Shown piece by piece: positions 36,603 to 45,906 of a stretch of 64,000 nt of DNA. The notes beneath the pieces are model-generated. The model ran no database searches, was not told the origin of the DNA, and worked only from the letters and a program-made list of their open reading frames with translations. This stretch comes from Kiritimatiellota bacterium B12222 (GTDB lineage Bacteria; Verrucomicrobiota; Kiritimatiellia; SS1-B-03-39; UBA6053). Each line of letters opens with the position of its first letter. Positions within the stretch are counted from its first letter, which is position 1. Location: assembly GCA_029719485.1 (NCBI GenBank), contig CP120722.1, positions 1,054,001 to 1,118,000 of the forward strand. Reading direction: 5' to 3'. The position numbers and the translations under genes are program-made.

Positions 36603-36634
36603 AGACGGCATGCAGGTTCTCCTGCATGCCGTTT
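36603..36634 (+). terminator. Hairpin after beta-repeat PEP-CTERM gene, copy 2
   Basis: The same stem as at 35003 but fully paired (ACGGCATGCAGG with CCTGCATGCCGT, 36603-36614 and 36619-36630). The T run is interrupted (TTTGG), so termination may be weaker than after copy 1. Confidence 0.75.
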
Positions 36635-36738
36635 GGTTGTTTGAAATGAAGAAGACTTTAGTTGTTCTCCACACGGGAATGGCACTGAACCTACCCATTT
36701 CTCATCCGTGGGGGAGGGTGATAACGAGGTACATAAAA

Positions 36739-36761
36739 ACCCCCGTGCAGGGCACAGGGGT
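36739..36761 (-). terminator. Intrinsic terminator after the second secreted LamG gene
   Basis: A 10-bp GC-rich stem (36739-36748 with 36752-36761, one G-U pair) with a 3-base loop; on the - strand it is followed by a run of U residues (complement of the A run left of it). It lies about 70 bases beyond the stop at 36829. Confidence 0.85.
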
Positions 36762-36828
36762 CATGAATGAAGAATCCACGCCACGATCGATGACCGTGTT
36801 CCGATGGAGGGCTGGGGGGGGGAGGACT

Positions 36829-37554
36829 TTAGGGCTTGAGTTCGTAAAGGGCTTTGACGTCTTCCGGGGAAAGTGCGCGGTTGTAAACGCGAAATTCATC
36901 CAGTATCCCTTCGAATGAATGGTTGTAATCCGACCCAATTTGAAGGAACTTCACGTCACCGGTCGGCATGATCAACATGGGATCACCTTGCCCATCGTTG
37001 GTATAAGAGCCTTCCTCTCCGTTGAGGTAAACATGCACCTCGCCATCCTTAAAAGTTGCGACCAGATGATACCACACATTTTCCTGGGCGGGTACGGGCC
37101 GAACCATATATATGGTCTGATGTTTATGGCTATCAAAGATGCCCAGGCGAATTTGTTTCCATCGGGTAATCGAAAAGTAGAGACTGTTCTGATCCCAGAT
37201 GCCACCGGCGACAGCTTTTACCATGATAAATCCTGCTTCATCCTGTTTCCAAGACGCATTCCGTTTGGCCCAAAAGGCAATGGTTCCTTCCTGTATATTG
37301 AAATTGTCTTTTCCGGGATAGTACAAACGGGCGTCTCCGGTAAGTGCAACCCCATTTCCGAACTTGCCTTCTACTAATTTTGTGTCTTGATCTTTATTTG
37401 GAGTTTTGTCTCCTGCCGCGATTACGGCTTCCGTGGAGCTGTCCCAAGGCAAATAAAGAGTGAGGCCTTCATCGAGCTTGCTGTCGGATGCGAATATGTT
37501 CCCTGCGAAGCCGGCGATTAAGGTGATGAAATACAGCAAAGGTGGTTTTTTCAT
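36829..37554 (-). CDS. Secreted LamG-like (concanavalin A fold) protein, paralogue
   Basis: 241 residues from the ATG on the complement of 37554, where the signal peptide starts (MKKPPLLYFITLIAGFAG). Landmarks match the protein at 25993-26700: LTLYLPWDSSTEA, LYYPGKDNFNIQEGTIAFWA, ENVWYHLVATFKDGEVHVYLN, and FEGILDEFRVYNRALSPEDV. It is divergent from the second giant GH2-like gene, exactly as in the first locus. Here it ends with its own terminator, so the oxidoreductase, glycosidase and esterases that follow copy 1 are absent. Probable glycan-binding partner of the giant protein. Confidence 0.9.
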   Translation of the reverse strand: MKKPPLLYFITLIAGFAGNIFASDSKLDEGLTLYLPWDSSTEAVIAAGDKTPNKDQDTKLVEGKFGNGVALTGDARLYYPGKDNFNIQEGTIAFWAKRNASWKQDEAGFIMVKAVAGGIWDQNSLYFSITRWKQIRLGIFDSHKHQTIYMVRPVPAQENVWYHLVATFKDGEVHVYLNGEEGSYTNDGQGDPMLIMPTGDVKFLQIGSDYNHSFEGILDEFRVYNRALSPEDVKALYELKP

Positions 37555-37608
37555 GATGACTTCAAAGGGTATTGTTGGTGAATTGCAGGTGCCTATAATG
37601 GGCAAATA

Positions 37609-37626
37609 ATATGTAACTCTATAGTT
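37609..37626 (-). promoter_or_regulatory. TATAG-type promoter/operator element, - strand copy of the second divergent region
   Basis: On the - strand it reads AACTATAGAGTTACATAT, matching the equivalent element at 26755. It lies 55 bases upstream of the LamG start, the same distance as in the first locus, which supports a promoter role. Confidence 0.55.
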
Positions 37627-37684
37627 CTTGGTGAATAAACTTCAAGCAAGGGCTACTTTTTTCTGTTATTATTCTAAAAGGCTA

Positions 37685-37702
37685 TGCTATAGAGTTCCAT
37701 AA
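37685..37702 (+). promoter_or_regulatory. TATAG-type promoter/operator element, + strand copy of the second divergent region
   Basis: TGCTATAGAGTTCCATAA, matching 26831-26848 in 17 of 18 positions although the surrounding intergenic DNA has diverged. It contains an extended -10 box and lies 37 bases before the GH2-like start. Confidence 0.6.
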
Positions 37703-37739
37703 TACTTATGTCTCTCATTCCTCTCTCATTTACATTCTT

Positions 37740-40700
37740 ATGAAAAAGATTTTGTCTTTTATTTTATTTGTCCCTTTTCTTTTGTCTGCGTCGGCTCAAC
37801 TGATCGACACGCCTGAATTAGGTGACGCGTATCGCTCATCCATTTCGGAGGCCTATCGGTTGGAAAATTCGGTTCGCACGACCTACAGTCTTAACGGTGT
37901 TTGGAAAATTGCTCCCATGGATGCCATTGTCGAAGTTCCTCCGGCTGAGGATGCGTTTGGGTATGTGGTGGTTCCGTCTTCATGGGTTCATACAACCGAA
38001 TTTCCGATTACAGGTTCGGATCATTTTAAGCCCGGTTCGTGGAGTGGAAACAATACATGGAAAGGGAAGGTTTTCAGTGAATATCCGAGTGCGTGGTATG
38101 TACGTGAATTTGATTCACCTGTGGTGCCTGCGGGAAAAGAGGTGTTTCTAAAACTCGACCGGGTGACCATTGGGGGCACTGTGATTTTGAATGGGAAGGC
38201 GTTGGGGCGGTTGACCGAGCGTGATGATGTTCGTTGGAATGTGACGGAGTTGTTGCTTCCTGAAGGAGAGAGCAATCTTTTACAAGTCCGGGTAGATGCA
38301 TTGTTGTCTAAAAATGTGAAAGCGTACTTGGGCGGTGATCAGACGGTTATGCAAAAAGTGAATGCCCGCTTGCGGGGCATCACGGGGGATGTGTGGTTGC
38401 AAATTGAATCGGTGGGTCCGCAACTGAACGATTTATTTATCACCAGCTCTACGCGTCAAAATACCATCACTTTTGAGGCTGCGTTAGACGGACAAGTGGA
38501 GGCGGGAACGACCGTTGATTTTGTGGTCGATGTTTTTGATGACGCCACAGGTGAAAAGGCAAAGCAGTTTAAAAAAACCAAAATTGTGGTTACTCCAGAA
38601 ACGAAAATACTTTCCATGACTCATCGCTGGGAAGGTGCTGAGATTTGGGATCTTGATCATCCTTATTTATATACCGCGGTAGCTACCCTGCAGTCGGATG
38701 ACGAAATCCTTGATGAAACCTTTCCTGAGATTTTTGGTTTTCGTGAAGTGTGGATTGAGGGACGGGATATCATCATGAATGGCAAACCTTTGCATTTGTT
38801 TAGTTACCATTCTCATCCCCACGATACCTTCGTGAATGCCGCCCGTAAAGTTGCAGAATCCGAAATGAATGACATGACCGCGGTAGGCTTCAATTCCATT
38901 CAACTGGGTTCTGAAGGAACGTTTATGGATGGTCGTTCGGCGCAATATTATCATGATGTGTTAGATTTGGCTGACCGTAAAGGGATTCCGGTGATTATGC
39001 CGATCTTTCCGGTGTATGCTTACGGGTGGGAGAATCCTGCGCAACAGGCTCTGTGGACGGAGCATATGCAGGCCTTGGTAAAGCGTTACCGGAATCATCC
39101 ATCGATGATCATTTACGGACTGAATTTTAATTATCTGGGATATGGATGGGACATGAATCCCCATACCTGGGCCAGTGGCTATCAGCCCCCTGACACGGTG
39201 AATGCATTGGGACTCAAGCGGGCTGAAGCGGCTGACAGTGTGGAGCGTCTGAAAGGGGTGGATGATTCCCGTTTAATTTATAATCATGCCAGTGGAAATT
39301 ATGGCGATTTTATCACCTCCAACTTTTATCCCTGTTGGCCTCCCATACAGGAGCTGAGTGATGCTATTTCTGGTTGGGCAAAGACGGGAACCAAGCCCTT
39401 GATTTTTGTAGAGCTCTCGTTGCCGGTCTACATGTTGGATCTGATGCGTGCTCGTAAAGGGGGGTACATGGATGTCCTGGATTCCGAAGTATTTGAAGCG
39501 GAATATTTGAGTGAAACATTGGGTCCGGATGCCTACACATTGCAGTCTGAATCTTATCTGCAAATGATAGCTGACAACGCTACTCGGGAAAGCAAAGCGG
39601 GGACAGATAAGTACACGCTTAACCAACCGTACACTTGGAATCGAGCGATGCAGTTGCATGAGCCACTTGCTGCGGGCATGCATGCGTTACGTCCTCCTTT
39701 GTTGGCGGCGTGGAGGACCTATGGGTTGACAGGATTTTCTCCCAATAACCGTCGATTCATGGAATATTACGGACGCCAGTATGAACCATGGAAAGGACCA
39801 GTGGTTTCGTTTAGTTATGAAGACCTCACGGCGCCTGGACCTAAACCGTTCACCCACCATAATCCGCAAAACAGGGAAATTACATCCGTGGGCACGATGA
39901 CCGCAAATTACCTGAGTCCCGTGCTGGTGTATTTTGGTGGGGCTGCTGCGGAAGGATTTTCAGCGAAAGACCATGCGTGGTTTAGTGATGAGGTAATTCG
40001 CAAACAAGTGGTGGTCGTGAATGATGCCAGACAGGATCTTAGGGCCGTTTTGGAATGGCGTTTGGTGGATCGCGTAAGTGGAGACCTGGTCGTAAAAGGC
40101 GAAATGGACCTCGCGGCTGCGGCGGGGACCTCTGCGTTCTTTGATTTGAATATCCAAGCGCCAGACGTGAAGGAACGAAGTGCGTATCTCTTGGAAGCTG
40201 ATTGGAAAGGACCTCTGACTGACAAGGTTTTCATTGAGTCATTTGCATTGGAAGTCTTTCCCCGTACGAAATTGGCGGCGGTAGATTTTCAACAACGTAT
40301 CGGATTGTTTGATCCGGTAGGGCAAACGAAAAAACTTTTTGATGAGCTGGGTCTTTCTTACGAGCTGATTGATGGTGCGCAGCCTTTGCCGGACACGCAG
40401 TTATTTGTGGTTGGCCGTGATGTGTTAACCGTCAGCACGCATATTCCTCCTGCGATATTGACTCAAGTGATTGAAGAAGGGAAAACCCTGATCGTTTTTG
40501 AACAAACCACTTTGGAGGATTTTGGATTACGTGTTCATGCGCGTGGCGAACGGACGGTCTTTCCTGTGGGAGGGTCAAATCCGATTCTTGAGGGATTGAG
40601 CGCGGAAGACCTGCGTGATTGGAGGGGAGCGATTAGTTTAGACGAAGCGTATCCTAAAGATCTCAAAATTACGCCTGGGAGTTATCCCAAAGAATTTTGG

Positions 40701-42050
40701 AAATGGGGTAACAAAGGGATCGTGGTTTCCTACATGATTGAAAAACCAGTGCTGGGATCATTTCTGTCTCTTGCTGAATGTGGATTTGATCTTCAGTATA
40801 CGCCGTTGATCGAACTCCGGGAAGGTAAGGGTACGGTGATCCTCTCTCAGTTAGAACTTAGCGAACGTGTTGGAATGGACCCCGTGGCCACACAGGTGTT
40901 TAACAATCTCATGGATTATGCCTCTACCCTGCAAGCGCGTACGGTTAAAGACGTATTGCTTTCTGGGACATTGGCTGAAGATCCCTTGCTACAATCTGCT
41001 GTTCAGCATGAAGGTGAAGGCCCCGTGGACATAATTTTGCATAGTGGTCCTCTCTCACCAGAGCAAGCGGAACAGTTTTCAAGTATGACCGAGAAGGGGG
41101 GGACGGTAGTGCTGATGGGGGCTGAAGCTATGGCTACATCTGGATTGCCCTTGGGTGAGACCGAAACGTATTATCGTGCAGTTCCTGTAGAGCATGTACC
41201 CTTAAACCAGGGGATTAGTGTTGCGGATACGTTTATTAAAGATCAGCGACAGGATGCATTTCCGGTTGCAGATGCTGAGCTTATGCCCTTAACCCATCCG
41301 CCGATGCTTTCAGTTCGGAAAGCGGGAGAGGGTTCGTATGTGTTGCTGACCATTGACCCTGCTGAGTATCGTGACAGCGATATTACGCCAGAGCGTTCGC
41401 AACGAATTTACGGAAAGGTTTTACGTATGGTTTCTGCCGTGACGACGAATTTGGGTGGTGAAATGACTCCCTTTTCGCAATCGTATTTAGATGGGTTTAG
41501 CAACGTACGTGTGACCTTACCCGATGTGTGGAAGTTTTCGACTGACCCCGATAATACGGGTGTCCGTAAAAAATGGTTTGCATCAGATTTTGATGACTCA
41601 GAATGGCAAAACCTGGCGGTGCCTGGTCTTTGGGAAAACCAAGGGGTGAATAGACCTAATCCAAACATTGCAGATTCTAAACGACCATATGATGGATTCG
41701 CTTGGTATCGTTGTGAGGTGACGCTTCCGGAAGTGCTCACAAAAGATGGTGACCTTTACCTTACCTTGGGTGCCGTCGATGATATGGATGTTACCTATTT
41801 CAACGGGGTGCGGATTGGGAAGACCGGCGCTGAAACGGAGGGAGCCTATGCGGTGATTCGTCGATACAGAATTCCGGCTGAACTGATTCAGGGGAAAACC
41901 GAACATACCCTTTCCGTGCGAGTATTTGATAACGTAGGGGGTGGGGGCTTAACCGGTCCTGATCTCTATATTGATCGTGGAGAGGTGGATCCTTATCCGT
42001 ACATTACCGCCAAGCCGATCTTTAATCCTTACAAGTTAAAACGATGGTAA
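37740..42050 (+). CDS. Giant secreted GH2-like glycoside hydrolase homologue (copy 2)
   Basis: 1436 residues, the same length as copy 1. The signal peptide is MKKILSFILFVPFLLSASAQ. Domain order is the same: N-terminal sugar-binding jelly roll, Ig-like domain, TIM barrel starting EVWIEGRDIIMNGKPLHLF, beta domains, C-terminal jelly roll (GFAWYRCEVTLPE). The putative nucleophile is again E558 (IFVELSLP) and the acid/base position is again Phe463 (YGLNFNYLGYGWDMN), so the substitution is fixed in both copies. The following genes differ from copy 1: an M28 peptidase and a GNAT acetyltransferase. Exported glycan-active or glycan-binding protein; catalysis uncertain. Confidence 0.82.
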   Translation: MKKILSFILFVPFLLSASAQLIDTPELGDAYRSSISEAYRLENSVRTTYSLNGVWKIAPMDAIVEVPPAEDAFGYVVVPSSWVHTTEFPITGSDHFKPGSWSGNNTWKGKVFSEYPSAWYVREFDSPVVPAGKEVFLKLDRVTIGGTVILNGKALGRLTERDDVRWNVTELLLPEGESNLLQVRVDALLSKNVKAYLGGDQTVMQKVNARLRGITGDVWLQIESVGPQLNDLFITSSTRQNTITFEAALDGQVEAGTTVDFVVDVFDDATGEKAKQFKKTKIVVTPETKILSMTHRWEGAEIWDLDHPYLYTAVATLQSDDEILDETFPEIFGFREVWIEGRDIIMNGKPLHLFSYHSHPHDTFVNAARKVAESEMNDMTAVGFNSIQLGSEGTFMDGRSAQYYHDVLDLADRKGIPVIMPIFPVYAYGWENPAQQALWTEHMQALVKRYRNHPSMIIYGLNFNYLGYGWDMNPHTWASGYQPPDTVNALGLKRAEAADSVERLKGVDDSRLIYNHASGNYGDFITSNFYPCWPPIQELSDAISGWAKTGTKPLIFVELSLPVYMLDLMRARKGGYMDVLDSEVFEAEYLSETLGPDAYTLQSESYLQMIADNATRESKAGTDKYTLNQPYTWNRAMQLHEPLAAGMHALRPPLLAAWRTYGLTGFSPNNRRFMEYYGRQYEPWKGPVVSFSYEDLTAPGPKPFTHHNPQNREITSVGTMTANYLSPVLVYFGGAAAEGFSAKDHAWFSDEVIRKQVVVVNDARQDLRAVLEWRLVDRVSGDLVVKGEMDLAAAAGTSAFFDLNIQAPDVKERSAYLLEADWKGPLTDKVFIESFALEVFPRTKLAAVDFQQRIGLFDPVGQTKKLFDELGLSYELIDGAQPLPDTQLFVVGRDVLTVSTHIPPAILTQVIEEGKTLIVFEQTTLEDFGLRVHARGERTVFPVGGSNPILEGLSAEDLRDWRGAISLDEAYPKDLKITPGSYPKEFWKWGNKGIVVSYMIEKPVLGSFLSLAECGFDLQYTPLIELREGKGTVILSQLELSERVGMDPVATQVFNNLMDYASTLQARTVKDVLLSGTLAEDPLLQSAVQHEGEGPVDIILHSGPLSPEQAEQFSSMTEKGGTVVLMGAEAMATSGLPLGETETYYRAVPVEHVPLNQGISVADTFIKDQRQDAFPVADAELMPLTHPPMLSVRKAGEGSYVLLTIDPAEYRDSDITPERSQRIYGKVLRMVSAVTTNLGGEMTPFSQSYLDGFSNVRVTLPDVWKFSTDPDNTGVRKKWFASDFDDSEWQNLAVPGLWENQGVNRPNPNIADSKRPYDGFAWYRCEVTLPEVLTKDGDLYLTLGAVDDMDVTYFNGVRIGKTGAETEGAYAVIRRYRIPAELIQGKTEHTLSVRVFDNVGGGGLTGPDLYIDRGEVDPYPYITAKPIFNPYKLKRW

Positions 42051-42094
42051 TGCCACCGCAGGATATATGGAAATCTGCGAAGGAAACGGATCGT

Positions 42095-43234
42095 ATGAAT
42101 GATTCCAAAAGTAGAATTACGCAACATCTCGAAACCTTATGTAAAGAGATCGGGTCTCGTCATGTCGGCAGTATTGGAGAAGCGAAAGCTGCAGATTACA
42201 TTGCTTCGGTATTCACAGAGCAAGGATATGATGTGGTGAAAGAAGCCTTTCCGGTGGTGGGATGGAACTGCGAAAGTTATGGGTTAAGAAACGTGGATAC
42301 GGGAGAGGCCTTGGACATGCGTCCTTGTTTTTTCTCTAATGCAGGTGAGATCGAAGGATCTTTGGTTTGGATTACATCGAGACAAGTCGATTCGTTATCT
42401 GAAGCAGAGGTGAAAGGACGGATCTGCATGGTAAATGTGACGACCGAAACTGGAAAAGTGTTTGGTCGGAATGCCATCGCAGAACGTCTAGATGCCTTGG
42501 GTGCGGGCGCTGCCATTTTTGTGAGTGAACACTTTGAGGCGATTAATACTAAAATTCAACGCTCTCCATTTTTGGATCATTTGGTAACGGCTTCTATTTC
42601 GGGATCTACCTTGGAGGAGTTGTGTAGATTTCCGGATGCAACTTATCGTTTAGAGGTGTCAGCACATAAATTTCCTCATCAGTCACATAATATTATCGCG
42701 CGCGTTTCCGGAGAAGGGCCGCGGGCGGTGGTGGGTGCACATTACGACACCGCTCCGCTTATTGAAGGGGCTTCGGACAATGGCTCTGGGACCGCAGCCT
42801 TGCTCGAGATGGCGCAGCAACTGAAAGACCGGGTATCGGGTCCGATTGATTTTGTGGCTTTTAGTGCGGAAGAGTATATTCCTGTCGATTTTCCTCCGGG
42901 CAGTGATGATTATGTGAAACGTCATGCCCAAGACATTCGTTGGTTTTTAAATTTTGACAGTATGGGAATGTATGGGGGTGAAGACAAGCTGCAGGTGGGG
43001 TTCCCTGAAAAATTACCGGTGACACTTTCTAGTTCACTCCCCCTGATCCCCTACAGTGGGGATGGAGATGACAAGGTTTTCCATGCCGCCGGAATTGCAA
43101 CCCTATGGATATGGACGAGTCATCCCTTTAAAAAAATTCATACCATTGATGATTCGCTAGATCGTCTCAGCATGCAAGCGATAACGGAATTGGTTACTGA
43201 GGCTGGAAAGTTGATTCAGCAACTTCAGGCCTAA
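42095..43234 (+). CDS. M28 family zinc aminopeptidase-like protein
   Basis: 379 residues from the ATG at 42095, which has AAGGA upstream; an in-frame ATG at 42044 would overlap the giant gene by 7 bases. All five zinc-ligand positions of M28 enzymes are present: H216 (GAHYDTA), D228 (GASDNGSG), E259 with catalytic E260 neighbourhood (SAEEYIP), D288 (NFDSMG) and H349 (KKIHTIDD). A PA-like insert lies before the second half. No signal peptide, so it is probably cytoplasmic. Its place behind the giant GH2-like gene suggests processing of glycopeptides or amino-sugar conjugates, but this is inference. Confidence 0.9.
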   Translation: MNDSKSRITQHLETLCKEIGSRHVGSIGEAKAADYIASVFTEQGYDVVKEAFPVVGWNCESYGLRNVDTGEALDMRPCFFSNAGEIEGSLVWITSRQVDSLSEAEVKGRICMVNVTTETGKVFGRNAIAERLDALGAGAAIFVSEHFEAINTKIQRSPFLDHLVTASISGSTLEELCRFPDATYRLEVSAHKFPHQSHNIIARVSGEGPRAVVGAHYDTAPLIEGASDNGSGTAALLEMAQQLKDRVSGPIDFVAFSAEEYIPVDFPPGSDDYVKRHAQDIRWFLNFDSMGMYGGEDKLQVGFPEKLPVTLSSSLPLIPYSGDGDDKVFHAAGIATLWIWTSHPFKKIHTIDDSLDRLSMQAITELVTEAGKLIQQLQA

Positions 43235-43249
43235 CCCAAAGGATTTCTC

Positions 43250-43729
43250 ATGAAGATACGACCCTACAAACCGGAAGACTTGGCTGATATTATGGACATT
43301 GGTCAACGAGCTTGGACTGAAATTCGCAAGATGAGCCGAGAGGCGTTGGGTGAAGAAATTTATACCCACTTAAATCCTCATCCCTGTACGAGCAAAGGGA
43401 AGCAAATTGCGGATCATGCGCAAAAATTTCCTGAATGGACGTTGATTTGTGAGCACGAAGGCCGGTGTGTAGGGTTTGTGACCTTTAGCATAAATCGAGA
43501 GAGAGCTGTGGGTGAAATCCTCAACAATGCCGTGGATCCTGAAGCAGGCCTTAAAGGAGCAGGGCAATTGATGTACCGTGCGGTTTTAGATCGGTTCAGA
43601 GGGGAGGGGTTGTTTTGTGCAAAAGTCCACACTGGACTGGATGAAGCACATGCGCCCGCCCGTCGCGCCTATGAGCGGGCGGGATTCGATCGACAACTCC
43701 ATGACGTTACGTATTTCCAAAAACTGTAA
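43250..43729 (+). CDS. GNAT family N-acetyltransferase
   Basis: 159 residues, with AAGGA 6 bases before the ATG. The fold signature runs from MKIRPYKPEDLADIMDI through CVGFVTFSINRERAVGEILNNAVDPE to the acetyl-CoA loop GLKGAGQLMYRAVLDRF, ending with ARRAYERAGFDRQ. These are the beta4-alpha3 and alpha4 segments of GNAT enzymes. The acceptor is unknown. It begins 15 bases after the M28 peptidase stop, so the two are likely co-transcribed with the giant GH2-like gene. Confidence 0.9.
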   Translation: MKIRPYKPEDLADIMDIGQRAWTEIRKMSREALGEEIYTHLNPHPCTSKGKQIADHAQKFPEWTLICEHEGRCVGFVTFSINRERAVGEILNNAVDPEAGLKGAGQLMYRAVLDRFRGEGLFCAKVHTGLDEAHAPARRAYERAGFDRQLHDVTYFQKL

Positions 43730-43756
43730 CGAAAAGAGGGTTGACCGTATTCACGG

Positions 43757-43794
43757 TTGACGTTTCGTAATTACATTGTTATAGAAGACTATGT
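43757..43794 (+). promoter_or_regulatory. Sigma70-like promoter of the pseudopilin gene, containing the TATAG-type element
   Basis: TTGACG (43757-43762), a 17-base spacer, then TATAGA (43780-43785) preceded by TG (extended -10). The TGTTATAGAAGA word resembles the element at 46407. The start codon is about 90 bases downstream. Confidence 0.65.
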
Positions 43795-43874
43795 CTTTTG
43801 GCGGCGTTTGAGTAGCAGAGACAAAAAAAGTCATTCACAACCGTATGGATAAGCTGAATGGCAGAGGTAAAATA

Positions 43875-44567
43875 ATGAAGAGTCCATATCCACAGATCAA
43901 AAACGAAGATGTAAACGCCCGTAAGGGTTTTACATTAATTGAGATGTTAGTGGTTATTGCGATCATTTCCTTTTTGGTCTCCATGATTTCAGTCGCGGTT
44001 AAAAAAGGGATGGCTACGGGAAAAAGTACGGCATGTCGGAGTAATATTCAGCAAATGCTACGGGCGGTCAGTTTATATAATATTGATAATCAAGGTGATT
44101 TCCCCAGCATGAAAAGCAATGCATATGGAGATACCTGGCAAATTCAGTTGGAAAAATACTTAGGCTTTGAGGCCAACCCTCAACTATCTACTCCGCGGGT
44201 ATTTCAATGCCCTGCCCAACGTTGGAAGAGTCCAGAAAACTATAATTCAGTTTTGAAGGGGGACTATGGGATAAATCGTAGACTTGTGAATATTTTTGAA
44301 ACCACGGATTATCTCAAGATAAGCGATATACAGCATCCCATGTCTACCATTTTGATTGCAGATGAGACGGGGAGTTGGCAGCGAGATATTTACTATTATG
44401 ATTTTGACGATCCCACTGAAAGTCAGCGGTGGAGACATAGTGACGGGATCAATTTTGGATTTGTAGACGGCCATGTAAAATGGATGAACTTTGATACCTT
44501 TAAACGATTAGGGTATTTAGTTCCGGATAATTGGCGATATGGCTGGAGAGATGGTCTGATTTACTAA
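43875..44567 (+). CDS. Type II secretion/pilin-like pseudopilin (prepilin N-terminal methylation motif)
   Basis: 230 residues from the ATG at 43875 (GAGG upstream); an ATG ten codons earlier is possible. The class III signal is RKGFTLIEMLVVIAIISFLV, with cleavage after the Gly and Glu at +5, followed by the hydrophobic pilin helix. The globular part ends in HSDGINFGFVDGHVKWMN, the H-x-G-DG pattern typical of the many pseudopilins of Verrucomicrobiota, Lentisphaerota and Planctomycetota (DUF1559-like). Such paralogues often accompany glycan-degradation genes. Its own promoter is visible upstream. Role in assembly or secretion is inferred. Confidence 0.9.
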   Translation: MKSPYPQIKNEDVNARKGFTLIEMLVVIAIISFLVSMISVAVKKGMATGKSTACRSNIQQMLRAVSLYNIDNQGDFPSMKSNAYGDTWQIQLEKYLGFEANPQLSTPRVFQCPAQRWKSPENYNSVLKGDYGINRRLVNIFETTDYLKISDIQHPMSTILIADETGSWQRDIYYYDFDDPTESQRWRHSDGINFGFVDGHVKWMNFDTFKRLGYLVPDNWRYGWRDGLIY

Positions 44568-44676
44568 GTGCGAATGCTTTAAAGAGTTCAATATAAAACT
44601 TGTAGAGGGTTTGAGGGTATCGTAAATTTTGCGAATATCACCTAAATCTGAAAGCACTAAAGAGTGGACCCACAAC

Positions 44677-45798
44677 ATGATTGATCGCAACAGCCCCATA
44701 CCTATCTATTATCAAATTAAAACGCATCTTGCGGCTCAAATTGAATCCGGAGAGCTGGCGAAAGGGGAAAAGTTGCTTTCAGAACTTGAGTTGGCCAAAC
44801 GAAATGACATCAGTCCCATGACGGTACGTCAGGCGTACAATGAGTTGGTGGCTGCAAATTTAGTCGTACGTTTGCAAGGGCGGGGGACTTTTGTTTCCTC
44901 ACATGTTCACTCAGAACCTGAAAGTAAGAAATGTGGGGTGGATGTAGGGGTGTTGATTCCTTCCTTGCAAGGAAGCGATTTATTTCAAGCGGAGCTGCTC
45001 ACAGGGATAGAGGCCAAGGCGCAAGGTTTGTCATATCATACGCATTTGTTGTCTTCCAATTCGAAGCCCTTGCACGATCACCGAAATTATATTTTGCATA
45101 ACATGCTGGATAACCGTCAAATTGATGGCGTGATCGCCATTGGCGTTTTTAGCAGTGAAGACCATAAATATTTAGAAGATCGGGATATTCCTTTTGTGTT
45201 TATTGACAATGATTTCAGCAAAAAATCCATTCATAAGGTGCTGTTGGATGATGAGAAGTATGTGTATGAGTGGGCTCAACATTTGTTTTCGAAGGGCATT
45301 GAAAAAGTGGGAGTACTTTGTGGTGAACGCAGTAAATCACTTCCGCATATTCGGAGGCGGGCTGACCGTATGATCGCAGGTCTTGAAAAGGCCTATGCGG
45401 AATCTGGACTGACGTTTAAAAAATCCTGGATTTGTCCAAACACGAGCAGTACCGATAAGTCTCGGGAAGCCACGGCATTAAAATTTCTCAAAAGTCGGAG
45501 TCGGCCAGACGCGGTTATTGTGCATGGGGATGCGATGACCCATGCTTTAATCAAAGTGGCCCAGGAACTTGAGATCTCTATACCCGATGATATCCTTGCT
45601 ATTAACTATGGAGATACAGATCACTCTCCTTATTGCTTTGTACCCAAGCCCTTGCACGATATGGGCGGAGAAGCGGTAGAGTTATTAAGAAAAATGATCA
45701 AAAAATCTCCATCCATTTCTGACCGGTTGATCTTACCTGTTGATGTGGGGGCTATTAAGGCTACGGACTTGAATCATGCGCCCGCCATCTCGGGTTAA
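44677..45798 (+). CDS. GntR-type regulator with LacI-like sugar-sensing domain
   Basis: 373 residues from the ATG at 44677 (MIDRNSPIPIYYQIKTHL). Residues 1-75 are a GntR winged helix with the family pattern GEKLLSELELAKRNDISPMT and RQAYNELVAANLVVRLQGRG. The C-terminal 270 residues are a periplasmic-binding-protein/LacI fold (VDVGVLIPSLQGS, IDGVIAIGVF, RPDAVIVHGDAM, ILAINYGDTDHS). Such regulators repress catabolic genes until a sugar binds. Candidate targets are the nearby glycan genes with TATAG-type elements. Direct evidence for its operator is lacking. Confidence 0.9.
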   Translation: MIDRNSPIPIYYQIKTHLAAQIESGELAKGEKLLSELELAKRNDISPMTVRQAYNELVAANLVVRLQGRGTFVSSHVHSEPESKKCGVDVGVLIPSLQGSDLFQAELLTGIEAKAQGLSYHTHLLSSNSKPLHDHRNYILHNMLDNRQIDGVIAIGVFSSEDHKYLEDRDIPFVFIDNDFSKKSIHKVLLDDEKYVYEWAQHLFSKGIEKVGVLCGERSKSLPHIRRRADRMIAGLEKAYAESGLTFKKSWICPNTSSTDKSREATALKFLKSRSRPDAVIVHGDAMTHALIKVAQELEISIPDDILAINYGDTDHSPYCFVPKPLHDMGGEAVELLRKMIKKSPSISDRLILPVDVGAIKATDLNHAPAISG

Positions 45799-45906
45799 CT
45801 ACATTTTATCTGAATAAGATATGGTTGCTCAGGAAAATGAGGTTGTGGCATTTTAAATCCCCAAACGCTACGAATGCAGAGGGGACTCCTGTTCGGTTCC
45901 ATCGAG

